Shown here: positions 23,691-31,792 of the stretch, piece by piece
Layout: the number at the start of each line of letters is the position of its first letter
Numbering within the stretch: the stretch's first letter is position 1
NCBI GenBank assembly: GCA_018304615.1
Contig: JAGVVV010000011.1
Span: 1-58,775 of the forward strand
Direction: 5' to 3'
Length of the DNA stretch: 58,775 nucleotides
Source of the DNA: Candidatus Aenigmatarchaeota archaeon
Lineage (GTDB): Archaea > Aenigmatarchaeota > Aenigmatarchaeia > CG10238-14 > SCSR01
Position numbers and translations under genes: made by a program
The notes under the pieces: generated by a model
Told to the model about the DNA's origin: nothing
What the model saw: only the letters and a program-made list of their open reading frames with translations
Database searches by the model: none

Positions 23691-24665
23691 ATGGTAAAGG
23701 ATTATCATCCTGGTAGAGGATCACATGCATTTTGGCCTAAAAAGAGAGCAAAGAGGATTTACCCAGTCGTATCTGCATATCCCGAATCCGAAAAGGCGAA
23801 GATAATGGGTTTCGCAGGATACAAGACCGCGATGACCCATGCGATTCTTGTTGACAACAGAAAAACTTCCCTGACTTCCGGCCAAGAAATCTCAGTCCCT
23901 GTTACAATTTTGGAATGCCCTCCGATAAAAATCGTCGGATTCCGTGCCTACAAGAACACTACAGCTGGTTTGAAGATTTTGGGTGAAGTTTGGTCGAAAG
24001 ATCTGCCTAAAGACTTGGAAAGAAAAGTGAAAATCAAAACAGTCAAGACAGAAGAGCAGATGAAAAAGATTGAACCAGAAATAAACAAGATAGAAAAACT
24101 GAGAGCGATTGCTGTAACTCAACCAAGACTTTCAGGGTTCGGAAAGAAAACCCCGGAAATTTTCGAGATTGAGATTGGCGGAAAAGATCCGAAAGAAAAA
24201 TTCGATTTTGCAAAAAATATTCTTGGAAAAGAGATCAAGGCAGCAGAAATTTTCAAGGAAGGGGAGTTTGTTGATGTCAGTTCTGTTTCTAAAGGAAAGG
24301 GGACAGCAGGTGTGGTACAGAGATTCGGAATCAGAATCCAGGACAGGCATGCGAGAAAGAAGTTGAGGCACATAGGAACACTCGGACCTCAGACACCAAG
24401 AAAAGTCAGACACACTGTTCCACAAGCAGGCCAGTTGGGTTTTCAGACGAGGACAGAATTGAACAAGAGAGTGATAAAAATTGGAGATGACGGGAAGAAA
24501 ATCACACCTTCATCCGGTTTCCACAAGTACGGAGTCATCAAAAGCGATTACATAGTTTTGGAAGGGTCGGTTCCAGGACCGAAGAAGAGACTCATAAGGT
24601 TGAGGCCGACAATAAGAACAGGCAAAGTGAAGTTCCTTGTTCCGGAATTGAAGGAGATTGTCTGA
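23691..24665 (+). CDS. rplC: Ribosomal protein uL3
   Basis: 324 residues, archaeal length. GSHAFWPKKRAKRIYPV near the start, FAGYKTAMTHAILVD, then KGKGTAGVVQRFGIR and RKVRHTVPQAGQLGFQTR. First gene of the plus-strand ribosomal block. AAGGTGTCGGA precedes the ATG, and AT-rich TATA-like elements lie around 23635-23670. Confidence 0.96.
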   Translation: MVKDYHPGRGSHAFWPKKRAKRIYPVVSAYPESEKAKIMGFAGYKTAMTHAILVDNRKTSLTSGQEISVPVTILECPPIKIVGFRAYKNTTAGLKILGEVWSKDLPKDLERKVKIKTVKTEEQMKKIEPEINKIEKLRAIAVTQPRLSGFGKKTPEIFEIEIGGKDPKEKFDFAKNILGKEIKAAEIFKEGEFVDVSSVSKGKGTAGVVQRFGIRIQDRHARKKLRHIGTLGPQTPRKVRHTVPQAGQLGFQTRTELNKRVIKIGDDGKKITPSSGFHKYGVIKSDYIVLEGSVPGPKKRLIRLRPTIRTGKVKFLVPELKEIV

Positions 24666-24666
24666 T

Positions 24667-25461
24667 ATGAAAGTCGATGTTTTTGATTTGAGCGGGAAAT
24701 CAGTTGAGAAGATAGAATTGCCGAAAGTTTTTTCAAATGAAGTGAGAGAAGACTTGATCAGAAGAGCAGTTCTTGCTTCACTTAGCAAACGAAGACAGCC
24801 TTACGGGACAGATCCGGAAGCAGGTCAGAGATCCGCAGCTGGTTATCATGGATACAGAAGGCACAGGTACACGATGATGAACAAGGAGCTGGCGAGGATG
24901 CCGAGAATTCACGGAAAATCAGTTCCATTTTTGTTATGGAGGCCGAGAATCGTTCCTCAGGCAGTGAAAGGAAGACAGGCTCATCCACCGAAGGTAGAGA
25001 AGATTTGGGATTTGAAGATAAACGACAAAGAAAGGAAGAAAGCAATCAGATCTGCCATCGCTGCAACCGCTGTCAAAGAAATAGTTGCAAAGAGAGGCCA
25101 TCATTTTTCCGGAGAATTGCCCATTGTCGTCGAAGACAAGATCCAAGGGCTGAAGAAATCTAAGGACGTGGTTAACTTTCTTGTGAAAGTTGGTTTGGTG
25201 AAAGAACTTGAGAGAATAAAGCAGAGAAAGATCAGACCTGGGAAGGGCGGAATGAGAGGAAGGAAGTACAAGAAGAAGACCGGGCCGTTGATTGTCGTAG
25301 CAGAAGACAAGGGGATTTCCAAGGCTGTAAAGAATCTTTCTGGAATTCACACATGCAGAGTAGACAATTTGTCCGCATCGTATCTCGCTCCAGGAACCCA
25401 TCCTGGAAGATTGACAATTTTCACAAAGTCCGCGATTGAAAAGCTGAGGAAAGGTGAGTGA
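24667..25461 (+). CDS. rplD: Ribosomal protein uL4
   Basis: 264 residues. Archaeal uL4 features: RRQPYGTDPEAGQRSAAGYH, MNKELARMPRIHGKS and GGMRGRKYKKKTGPLIVV. I start at the ATG at 24667, one base after the uL3 stop; an in-frame TTG at 24658 is less likely. The long internal loop lines the exit tunnel. Confidence 0.96.
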   Translation: MKVDVFDLSGKSVEKIELPKVFSNEVREDLIRRAVLASLSKRRQPYGTDPEAGQRSAAGYHGYRRHRYTMMNKELARMPRIHGKSVPFLLWRPRIVPQAVKGRQAHPPKVEKIWDLKINDKERKKAIRSAIAATAVKEIVAKRGHHFSGELPIVVEDKIQGLKKSKDVVNFLVKVGLVKELERIKQRKIRPGKGGMRGRKYKKKTGPLIVVAEDKGISKAVKNLSGIHTCRVDNLSASYLAPGTHPGRLTIFTKSAIEKLRKGE

Positions 25462-25462
25462 G

Positions 25463-25723
25463 ATGGACCCGTGGAAAATTCTAAAATACCCTTATCTCAC
25501 TGAACGATCGATTTCTCTTGTAGAGAACGAGAACAAGATTGTTTTTGTCGTTGAGAGAAAGGCGAACAAACAGCAAATCAGAGAAGCGTTCGAGAAAGTA
25601 TTTCAGGTGAAAGTGGACAAGGTGAACACAGAAACTCTCTTGAGTGGAGAGAAGAAAGCATTTATCAAGTTGAAACCTGAATTCAAGGCAGGAGACGTGG
25701 CTGTCAAGTTAGGGATAATATGA
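25463..25723 (+). CDS. rplW: Ribosomal protein uL23
   Basis: 86 residues: ILKYPYLTERSISLVENENK and VFVVERKANKQQIREAFEK. Lies at the exit-tunnel mouth and docks SRP and chaperones. The ATG at 25463 follows GGTGAGTGAG; a GTG at 25454 inside uL4 is also in frame but lacks a site. Confidence 0.94.
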   Translation: MDPWKILKYPYLTERSISLVENENKIVFVVERKANKQQIREAFEKVFQVKVDKVNTETLLSGEKKAFIKLKPEFKAGDVAVKLGII

Positions 25724-25735
25724 ATGGTGTGAAAA

Positions 25736-26437
25736 ATGGGTAAAAGAATAATTCCAAGAGCAAGAGGAAAAGGAGGACCTAGATATGTCTCTCCAAGCCA
25801 CAGATTCTTGGGTAGTGTAGGCTATTATTCTGCACCAGGAAAAGGGAATGTAGTTGACATAGTTCATGATCCAGGAAGATCTGCACCGGTCGCGATAATC
25901 AAGTTCGAGGACGGGAAAGAAATCCTTCATGTCGCTCCAGAGGGAATTAGCCAAGGTCAATGGATTACATACGAAGGCGAGCCTATAACTGGAAATGTTC
26001 TTTCATTATCAAAGATCCCAGAGGGAACAAAGATTTTTGGAGTCGAGACTTCCCCTGGCAGCGGGCCGAAAATCTGCAGGAGCAGCGGAGTCTTTGCGAC
26101 TGTTGTGAGCAGAATCGGAGAAAAAGTAACTGTTTTATTTTCATCCGGAAAGTCAAAAATTTTCGACGGAAGATGCAGAGCCACGATTGGAATTCCTGCA
26201 GCAGGCGGAAGAGTCGATAAGCCATGGGTCAAAGGAAGCAAGCACGGGTTCCAGATGTGGTCAAGAGGAAAAATATTCCCAAGGTCAAAGGGTGTTGCAA
26301 TGACACCGGCAGACCACCCATACGGTGGAAGAAGCAAGAGGCCGAGACCTTCCAGAAGCGTCAGCAGGGATGCTCCGCCAGGTGCAAAGGTGGGGTCTAT
26401 CTCATCTAGAAGAACAGGAAAAAGGAAGGGAAGATAA
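25736..26437 (+). CDS. rplB: Ribosomal protein uL2
   Basis: 233 residues. RGKGGPRYVSPSHRFLG, SPGSGPKICRSSGVFATVV, and MTPADHPYGGRSKRPRPS, which holds the loop reaching the peptidyl transferase centre. GGTGTGAAAA precedes the ATG. The next gene starts immediately after the stop codon but is not uS19 as expected. Confidence 0.97.
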   Translation: MGKRIIPRARGKGGPRYVSPSHRFLGSVGYYSAPGKGNVVDIVHDPGRSAPVAIIKFEDGKEILHVAPEGISQGQWITYEGEPITGNVLSLSKIPEGTKIFGVETSPGSGPKICRSSGVFATVVSRIGEKVTVLFSSGKSKIFDGRCRATIGIPAAGGRVDKPWVKGSKHGFQMWSRGKIFPRSKGVAMTPADHPYGGRSKRPRPSRSVSRDAPPGAKVGSISSRRTGKRKGR

Positions 26438-26881
26438 ATGGTCGGATTTAATTCGGATATTGATGTCAGGTATGTTGGTCCTATTGAGAACTTGGATACA
26501 TTAGCAGAGACATTTTTACCAATCATCACGGGACCATTTCCAGAACTTGCTGGTTCTAGCGGCAGAGGTTTGATGTCTTATTTGCGACAAAATCCTTGCT
26601 ACGGTTTGAACGAATTAACCTTTTTGCACGGAGTCAAAACTTATGTCCAGTCGAGTAAAATCAGTAACAAGATCGAGATTCTGGCTTCGGTTGAGTTCCT
26701 TGAAGATGGAGTAAAAGCAAACATGGAAACATATGGTACAAATAAAAATGACACTTCGCATGTACAAAGAGTTTTTGAAAGAAAAATTATCAGTGGTGCT
26801 ATGATAGATCCTGAAATTGTGCAAGGTTCAGGAATAAGAAGAAACAAAATGACGTACAATTGGGGAGAGAAGTATGCCTAA
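26438..26881 (+). CDS. Orphan gene inserted between uL2 and uS19
   Basis: 147 residues, no family recognised. It begins at an ATG right after the uL2 stop and overlaps uS19 by 8 bases, so it is translated within the operon. Segments include DVRYVGPIENLDTLAETF, SSKISNKIEILASVEFLEDG and QGSGIRRNKMTYNWGEK; a mixed alpha/beta domain is likely, with no signal, membrane helix or Cys cluster (one Cys). uL2 and uS19 are adjacent in nearly all archaea, so this is an insertion. Possible ribosome-associated factor or selfish cassette. Confidence 0.8.
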   Translation: MVGFNSDIDVRYVGPIENLDTLAETFLPIITGPFPELAGSSGRGLMSYLRQNPCYGLNELTFLHGVKTYVQSSKISNKIEILASVEFLEDGVKANMETYGTNKNDTSHVQRVFERKIISGAMIDPEIVQGSGIRRNKMTYNWGEKYA

Positions 26882-27257
26882 AATATTCACATACAGAGGA
26901 AAATCGGTCGAACAGCTCAAGCAGATGAGCATTGAAGAATTCTCCAGACTGCTCACTTCAAGAGACAGGCGCGCAATCAAGAGAGGATTGACCCTTCCTC
27001 AGAAAAAACTTTTGGAGGACATCAAGAAAAATCCAAGCGACTTCCACAAGACCCACGTGAGAGAGATGATAATTTTACCGCAGATGATTGGTTCTAAGAT
27101 CGGAGTCTACACAGGGAAGGATTGGGTGCAGCTGAACGTCACAGCCGACATGATGGGATTCAGGTTAGGGGACTTTGCTCCTGTGAACAAGAGAGTCAAG
27201 CACTCATCACCAGGTGTTGGGGCAACAAGAGGAAGCAAGCACATTCCGTTGAAGTGA
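26874..27257 (+). CDS. rpsS: Ribosomal protein uS19
   Basis: 127 residues. IFTYRGKSVEQLKQM opens it, IKKNPSDFHKTHVREMIILP and VYTGKDWVQLNVTADMMGF follow, ending KHSSPGVGATRGSKHIPLK. The ATG lies within the last codons of the orphan gene, with GAGAAGT before it. Confidence 0.96.
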   Translation: MPKIFTYRGKSVEQLKQMSIEEFSRLLTSRDRRAIKRGLTLPQKKLLEDIKKNPSDFHKTHVREMIILPQMIGSKIGVYTGKDWVQLNVTADMMGFRLGDFAPVNKRVKHSSPGVGATRGSKHIPLK

Positions 27258-27261
27258 TGAC

Positions 27262-27621
27262 ATGAAGATTGCCTCAGCCAAAGTCAACGAAGCGCGAGTC
27301 TCGATGAAACATTCCATGATTCTTTGCAGGGAAATCAAGGGGAAGAGACTTGAGAAAGCCAAGAAATTGCTGGAAGATCTTGTAGAAGGAAAGAGAAGTT
27401 TAGACAGAAAATACTACACAAGGACAGCAAAAATAATTTTGTCGATTTTGAAATCTGCAGAGTCGAATGCGAAACAGAAAAACTACAATCCAGAAAAACT
27501 TTTTGTCAAAAGAGCACATGTCAACCAATCGAGACCTTTCAGGAGACCGAGGAGCAAGCACAGGTTGAGGGGTCAAACACTTAAATCCGCGCATGTTCTG
27601 ATTGAGGTAGAGGAAAGATAA
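27262..27621 (+). CDS. rplV: Ribosomal protein uL22
   Basis: 119 residues, short for archaea. ASAKVNEARVSMKHSMIL, GKRLEKAKKLLEDLVEGKRS, then NPEKLFVKRAHVNQSRPFRR and SAHVLIEVEE. Its last base overlaps the uS3 start (TAATG). Confidence 0.95.
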   Translation: MKIASAKVNEARVSMKHSMILCREIKGKRLEKAKKLLEDLVEGKRSLDRKYYTRTAKIILSILKSAESNAKQKNYNPEKLFVKRAHVNQSRPFRRPRSKHRLRGQTLKSAHVLIEVEER

Positions 27622-28256
27622 TGGCCATAGAAAAGACCTTTGTAAAGGAAGGAATAAAAGAGGCAGAGGTAGAGGAGTTCTTCGCTCAGAGATTCGACAA
27701 GGCAGGATATTCGCACACAGAAATTCAAAGAACACCTCTCGGGACTAGAATAATCGTTTATGCGCACAAGCCAGGTCTGGTAGTCGGAAGATCTGGAAGA
27801 AGGATCCACGAGATAAGCGACGAGGTGAAACAGAAATTCGGGTTTGAGAATCCTTTGGTCGATGTGAAGGAAGTTGAAAACCCATTTTTGGATTCGAATA
27901 TAGTCGCTCAGAGAATTGCAAAGGCTCTCGAGAAGGGAATAAACTACAAGAAAGTCGCCAATTATTATCTGGAGAAAGTTCTGGAAGCTGGGGCAGTCGG
28001 AATCCAAATCCAGATCGGAGGAAAACTCGGTGGAGAAAAATCAAGATTCCAAAAGTTCCAGAGAGGTTTCGTCGCCCATTCTGGCGATTATGCACAAACA
28101 CTCGTTCAGAGAGGAATGACACAGGGTTTAATGAAAGCTGGCATCATAGGGATCCAGGTCAAGATTATGAGAGAATCGCCGAAGGAAGTTACTTACATTC
28201 AAGCTGTCGAAGAGAAGAAGCCCGAAGAAACCAAACCTGAAGAACCTAAAGCTTAA
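27621..28256 (+). CDS. rpsC: Ribosomal protein uS3
   Basis: 211 residues. KH domain with GTRIIVYAHKPGLVVGRSGR and IHEISDEVKQKF, then EAGAVGIQIQIGGKLGGEKS of the C-terminal domain. The end is Glu/Lys/Pro-rich (EEKKPEETKPEEPKA). mRNA entry-channel protein. Confidence 0.96.
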   Translation: MAIEKTFVKEGIKEAEVEEFFAQRFDKAGYSHTEIQRTPLGTRIIVYAHKPGLVVGRSGRRIHEISDEVKQKFGFENPLVDVKEVENPFLDSNIVAQRIAKALEKGINYKKVANYYLEKVLEAGAVGIQIQIGGKLGGEKSRFQKFQRGFVAHSGDYAQTLVQRGMTQGLMKAGIIGIQVKIMRESPKEVTYIQAVEEKKPEETKPEEPKA

Positions 28257-28273
28257 AAGACTCCCACTTCATA

Positions 28274-28285
28274 AAATATATAAAG
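28274..28285 (+). promoter_or_regulatory. Internal TATA box before uL29
   Basis: AAATATATAAAG in the 60-base gap after uS3 is a strong archaeal TATA box, about 32-43 bases before the uL29 TTG. It suggests that uL29-aIF1-Rnp1 and later genes can be transcribed separately from the proximal part of the block. Confidence 0.55.
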
Positions 28286-28316
28286 GCAAAGAGCCTCTAA
28301 ATATCAGGGAAAAAAT

Positions 28317-28532
28317 TTGGCAATATTAAGAGTTAAGCAAATCAGGGAAATGAAGCCCGAAGAGATTTCTAAGAAGATTTATGACATCAAACTCGAGCTG
28401 ATGAAAGAATTCGGTAATGTCAGGATGGGTCGTCCGATCAAGAACTCTGGGAAGATAAGAGAGATGAGAAGGACGCTTGCCAGGTTGGAGACTTTGAAAA
28501 GACAAAAAGGTGCAGCCAAGAAAAATGGTTGA
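28317..28532 (+). CDS. rpmC: Ribosomal protein uL29
   Basis: 71 residues. VKQIREMKPEEISKKIYDIK and ELMKEFGNVRMGRPIKNSGK, then IREMRRTLARLETLKRQK: the two-helix hairpin of uL29. TTG start, with AGGGA a few bases upstream. Overlaps aIF1 by 8 bases. Confidence 0.94.
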   Translation: MAILRVKQIREMKPEEISKKIYDIKLELMKEFGNVRMGRPIKNSGKIREMRRTLARLETLKRQKGAAKKNG

Positions 28533-28857
28533 AATCTGCAAATGCGGGGCCAACTTAACGGGGAACGTCTGTTCTACTTGCGGACTGCCTGCGGATTTGT
28601 GCGCATGCATGTCTATCAATCGAGAGGCGCAGAAGATTCGTGTTTTCGTCGAAAGAAGAAAGTTCAACAAGCCTGTCACGATTGTAGAAGGGATTACAGA
28701 AAATACTAAGAGTGTAGCTTCGCAGATTAAGGCAAAATTGGCATGCGGTGGGACTGTGAAACACAATCATATTGAGCTTCAAGGAGACCACACGAAGAGA
28801 TTGAGGGACATCCTGATGAAACTCGGTTACGATTCTGGCCAGATTGAGATAAGTTGA
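28525..28857 (+). CDS. Translation initiation factor aIF1 (SUI1) with zinc-ribbon N-terminus
   Basis: About 110 residues. SUI1 domain: REAQKIRVFVERRKFNKPVT, ACGGTVKHNHIELQGDH, then LRDILMKLGYDSGQIEIS. aIF1 binds the small subunit and checks start-codon pairing. Before the domain is a Cys-rich segment CKCGANLTGNVCSTCG and LPADLCACM, a possible zinc ribbon larger than the usual archaeal CGLPxxLCxC. I start at the ATG at 28525; a GTG at 28510 is in frame. Confidence 0.92.
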   Translation: MVEICKCGANLTGNVCSTCGLPADLCACMSINREAQKIRVFVERRKFNKPVTIVEGITENTKSVASQIKAKLACGGTVKHNHIELQGDHTKRLRDILMKLGYDSGQIEIS

Positions 28858-28861
28858 TTAT

Positions 28862-29143
28862 ATGCCTATCACTCCTGAGAACCTTGTCCGCCATGAATTG
28901 ATTGGATTAAAAGTGAAAGTTAAAGATTCTCCTGACAGAACTGTAAAAGGAATTTCTGGAAAAATCATAGATGAGTCCTACAACACTTTCAAGATTGAGA
29001 CTTCGAAAAAAGAGAAAATTGTTGTGAAAGGAATCAATACTTTTATTTTTACTTTGCCCGACAAAACGAAAGTTCAGGTTGATGGCAAACTTCTTATTTC
29101 AAGACCAGAGGACAGGATTAAGAAAAAAATACCGAGATGGTAA
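28862..29143 (+). CDS. rnp1: RNase P protein component 1 (Rpp29)
   Basis: 93 residues: ENLVRHELIGLKVKVKDSPD, VKGISGKIIDESYNTFKIET and INTFIFTLPDKTKVQVDGKL. This Sm-like subunit of archaeal RNase P (tRNA 5' maturation) usually sits between aIF1 and uS17, as here. The following uS17 is displaced by an inserted gene. Confidence 0.94.
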   Translation: MPITPENLVRHELIGLKVKVKDSPDRTVKGISGKIIDESYNTFKIETSKKEKIVVKGINTFIFTLPDKTKVQVDGKLLISRPEDRIKKKIPRW

Positions 29144-29180
29144 TTCAAGTTAAATAGTTGCACATTTTAATTTCTGATTC

Positions 29181-29852
29181 ATGAGGGTAAGACAAAAGGA
29201 ACGTCAGAAAATAGAATTTGTCAGAAAGGCATATTTAGATTATAAAAAAGGCATTCCTATTTCTCGAATTACAAACGATTCTCAAGATCAAAAAGAATTG
29301 AGTACACTATTCTCAAGATTCGAAGTGGCATTATCCTTCTACAATACATTTGGTTATTCTGCTACCTTTAACATAACTAGAGGTGGTGGGTCTTCCATTT
29401 TCAGTTATTTCCTACCTACTGAATTCAGAAGAATGGCTAATGTCAAACCTATTTTCGGATATGAAGCAGTTTTGAAAGGAAGTTCACTCACGCAGGAAGA
29501 TAGAGAAGCACGGAAATTAGCAATGCTTGATTACATAAAAGAACATCATGATGTCACTCGTAAGGGTATTGTAAAAGCTGGTTTTTCTGTTCCTTTCAGA
29601 GATTTTTACAATAGGAGAATTAATGATGCGAGAAGAGATGCAGGTATCCCGCCCGTACCAGGTCTCAAAAAACTTTCAGATTCGGAGTGGGAACTTAGAA
29701 GACAAAAACTTTTAGATTTCTACAGAGAACATCCTACAGCATCTTATGACAACTTTGTTAATGCAGGTCTTCGTATGCCTTTAGTTAAATTTTATGGAGA
29801 TTCTATAAGAAAATTCAGACAAAAAGGAAGCAAAACATTAGATTCGTGCTGA
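29181..29852 (+). CDS. Orphan gene with two helix-turn-helix-like repeats, inserted between rnp1 and uS17
   Basis: 223 residues. The C-terminal half has two related units of about 50 residues: EDREARKLAMLDYIKEHHDV with FSVPFRDFYNRRINDARRDA, and EWELRRQKLLDFYREHPTAS with LRMPLVKFYGDSIRKFRQKG. The pattern (helix, D/E-x-x-x-AG-h-x-h-P, F-Y, helix) resembles the DNA-binding repeats attached to homing endonucleases. N-terminus KERQKIEFVRKAYLDYKKGI looks similar in style; the middle (TRGGGSSIFSYFLPTEFRR) does not fit a nuclease I know. Likely DNA- or RNA-binding; interrupts a conserved operon order. Confidence 0.78.
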   Translation: MRVRQKERQKIEFVRKAYLDYKKGIPISRITNDSQDQKELSTLFSRFEVALSFYNTFGYSATFNITRGGGSSIFSYFLPTEFRRMANVKPIFGYEAVLKGSSLTQEDREARKLAMLDYIKEHHDVTRKGIVKAGFSVPFRDFYNRRINDARRDAGIPPVPGLKKLSDSEWELRRQKLLDFYREHPTASYDNFVNAGLRMPLVKFYGDSIRKFRQKGSKTLDSC

Positions 29853-29910
29853 AGATTTGAACATTTTTAAAGTAGATACTTACTATATTTAATAACCGAT
29901 AACGATAGAC

Positions 29911-30246
29911 ATGAAAAAGAAAACAAAACATAGGGACATAGGAATTGACGCAAAACCTCCTAAGGAGACTTGTGAAGATTTGAAATGTCCTTGGCACGGA
30001 CAGCTACCGGTCAGAGGCAAGATCATCCAAGGAAATGTAGTCTCTTCCAGAGCTCAGAAGACTGCTGTCATAGAAAAAACTTACTTCCACTACATCCCAA
30101 AATTCGAGAGGTACGAGAGGAGACATTCCAGAATCTCAGCCTACAACCCAGTCTGCATAGCCGCTAAGGAGGGTGACGTAGTCAGAATAGCCGAATGCAG
30201 GCCGATAAGCAAGACCAAACATTTTGTAGTGATTGAAAAGGTCTGA
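29911..30246 (+). CDS. rpsQ: Ribosomal protein uS17
   Basis: 111 residues. CPWHGQLPVRGKIIQGNVVS and SRAQKTAVIEKTYFHYIPKF, then GDVVRIAECRPISKTKHFVV: the OB fold that binds 16S rRNA. A TTTAATAACC AT-rich stretch before the ATG may hold a promoter serving the distal half of the block. Confidence 0.96.
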   Translation: MKKKTKHRDIGIDAKPPKETCEDLKCPWHGQLPVRGKIIQGNVVSSRAQKTAVIEKTYFHYIPKFERYERRHSRISAYNPVCIAAKEGDVVRIAECRPISKTKHFVVIEKV

Positions 30247-30312
30247 TTCTTTTTCTTGGAAAAGCTATTTAAATTGAACAGCAGTATTAAATAATCTAAA
30301 GAGGGATAGAAC

Positions 30313-30711
30313 TTGAAAGCCGTTAGAGCAAGTATAACAAAAAGCTTGAACCAGTCCAGTTATCTCACTTGCGCAGACAACACTGGAGCAAAGATAGTCC
30401 AGATTATCTCGGTTGGAGGCTACAAGGGAGTTAGAAGAAGGATGCCGAAAGCAGGTGTCGGGAATTTGATCAGGGTTGCTGTGAAGCAAGGAGACGTGAA
30501 GATAAGGCACCAAATCTCCCACGCAGTGATAATCAGGCAGAAAGCCGAGTACAGGAGAAAGGACGGGATGCATGTTAGTTTTGAAGACAATGCTGCTATT
30601 CTTGTTGATGACAGAGGCGAACCGAAGGGGACAGAAGTGAAGGGTCCTGTAGCAAAGGAAGCTGTCGAGAGGTTCTCCACAATTGGAAAAATTTCGAGCA
30701 TAGTGGTTTGA
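30313..30711 (+). CDS. rplN: Ribosomal protein uL14
   Basis: 132 residues: YLTCADNTGAKIVQIISVGG, GDVKIRHQISHAVIIRQKAE and NAAILVDDRGEPKGTEVKGP. TTG start. CTATTTAAATTG near 30265 is a TATA-like box, so another internal promoter is possible. Directly followed by uL24. Confidence 0.96.
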   Translation: MKAVRASITKSLNQSSYLTCADNTGAKIVQIISVGGYKGVRRRMPKAGVGNLIRVAVKQGDVKIRHQISHAVIIRQKAEYRRKDGMHVSFEDNAAILVDDRGEPKGTEVKGPVAKEAVERFSTIGKISSIVV

Positions 30712-31086
30712 ATGATAAAATCTTCTTTACCAAGAAAGCAGAGAAAATTCTTGTACAATGCCCCGTTGCATGTGAGAAGAAAGATGATTTCTGGTCACAT
30801 GTCTAAAGAATTGAAGCAGAAATATCACCTTAGAAGTTTTCCTCTCAGAAAGGGCGACGAAGTAGAGATAATGAGAGGCGAGCACACAAAGAAGAAAGGG
30901 AAGATAACCAGAGTGGACACGAAGAAGTATAAAGTGTATGTGGAAGGCGTGACGATAAAGAAAACAGAAGGAACTGAAAGGCAAATTGCAATCCATGCTT
31001 CTAATTTGAGAATTTTGAATCTGAACTTGGAAGACAAGAAAAGAATCAAGTCTTTCGAGAGGAAGCACAAGAAAAAGGTAATTTGA
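30712..31086 (+). CDS. rplX: Ribosomal protein uL24
   Basis: 124 residues. PLHVRRKMISGHMSKELKQK is the archaeal N-terminal extension; the KOW motif follows (LRKGDEVEIMRGEHTKKKGK), then VYVEGVTIKKTEGTERQIAI. Start abuts the uL14 stop; one base separates it from eS4. Confidence 0.96.
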   Translation: MIKSSLPRKQRKFLYNAPLHVRRKMISGHMSKELKQKYHLRSFPLRKGDEVEIMRGEHTKKKGKITRVDTKKYKVYVEGVTIKKTEGTERQIAIHASNLRILNLNLEDKKRIKSFERKHKKKVI

Positions 31087-31087
31087 A

Positions 31088-31792
31088 ATGAGATTGAAAA
31101 GATTGTTAGTTCCAAAGTTCTGGAAGACTCCGAAGAAATCTTCCAAATGGGTAGTCTCTCCTTCGCCAGGAGCGCACAAAAAGTTCGAAAGTATTCCACT
31201 TGTCATAGTTTTGAGAGATATTTTGAAAGTCGCGGAGACAGCCAGCGAGGCGAAGACAGTAGTGAAAAACCACGAAGTTCTTGTAGACGGAAAATACGTC
31301 TCTCATTCAAGATTTTCTATAGGCCTCCTCGATACCTTATCTATCCCTAAGATTGGAAAATACTACAGGGTCGTGCCTTCGGTGAAAGGTCTCCATTTGC
31401 TTGAAATTTCTGAAAAAGAATCAAAAGAAAAACTTGCATCTGTCAAAGAAAAAACAATCGTGAAAGGCAAGAAGATCCAGCTCAACCTCCATGACGGGAA
31501 AAACATAATTGTGGACAAGGATTCTTACAAGACAGGAGATTCTCTTCTTTTGGAATTGCCTTCGAACAAAATAATCGACCATGTGAAGATGGAGGCCGGA
31601 AGTCTCGGTCTGATCATTCACGGAAAGAATTCCGGGAAACTTGCCAAAATCAAAAAGATTGTAGTTTCAAGAAGCAGGGAGCCAAACAAGGCTATTTGTG
31701 AGGCTGATGGAAATGAATTCGAAGTCATGAAGGCGTACGTCATCGTCGTAGGAAAAACAAAACCACTCATAAAAGTCGGTGAGCAAGAATGA
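31088..31792 (+). CDS. rps4e: Ribosomal protein eS4
   Basis: 234 residues. RLVPKFW-like start (MRLKRLLVPKFWKTPKK), an S4-type RNA-binding segment (VVKNHEVLVDGKYVSHSRFS), and a KOW domain (SLGLIIHGKNSGKLAKIKKI). Normal archaeal length. Overlaps uL5 by 4 bases. Confidence 0.95.
   Translation: MRLKRLLVPKFWKTPKKSSKWVVSPSPGAHKKFESIPLVIVLRDILKVAETASEAKTVVKNHEVLVDGKYVSHSRFSIGLLDTLSIPKIGKYYRVVPSVKGLHLLEISEKESKEKLASVKEKTIVKGKKIQLNLHDGKNIIVDKDSYKTGDSLLLELPSNKIIDHVKMEAGSLGLIIHGKNSGKLAKIKKIVVSRSREPNKAICEADGNEFEVMKAYVIVVGKTKPLIKVGEQE

Noticed and set aside
25957-26529. 190-codon minus-strand ORF across uL2 and the orphan gene
   Set aside because: Shadow of uL2; no ribosome-binding site and no family match.
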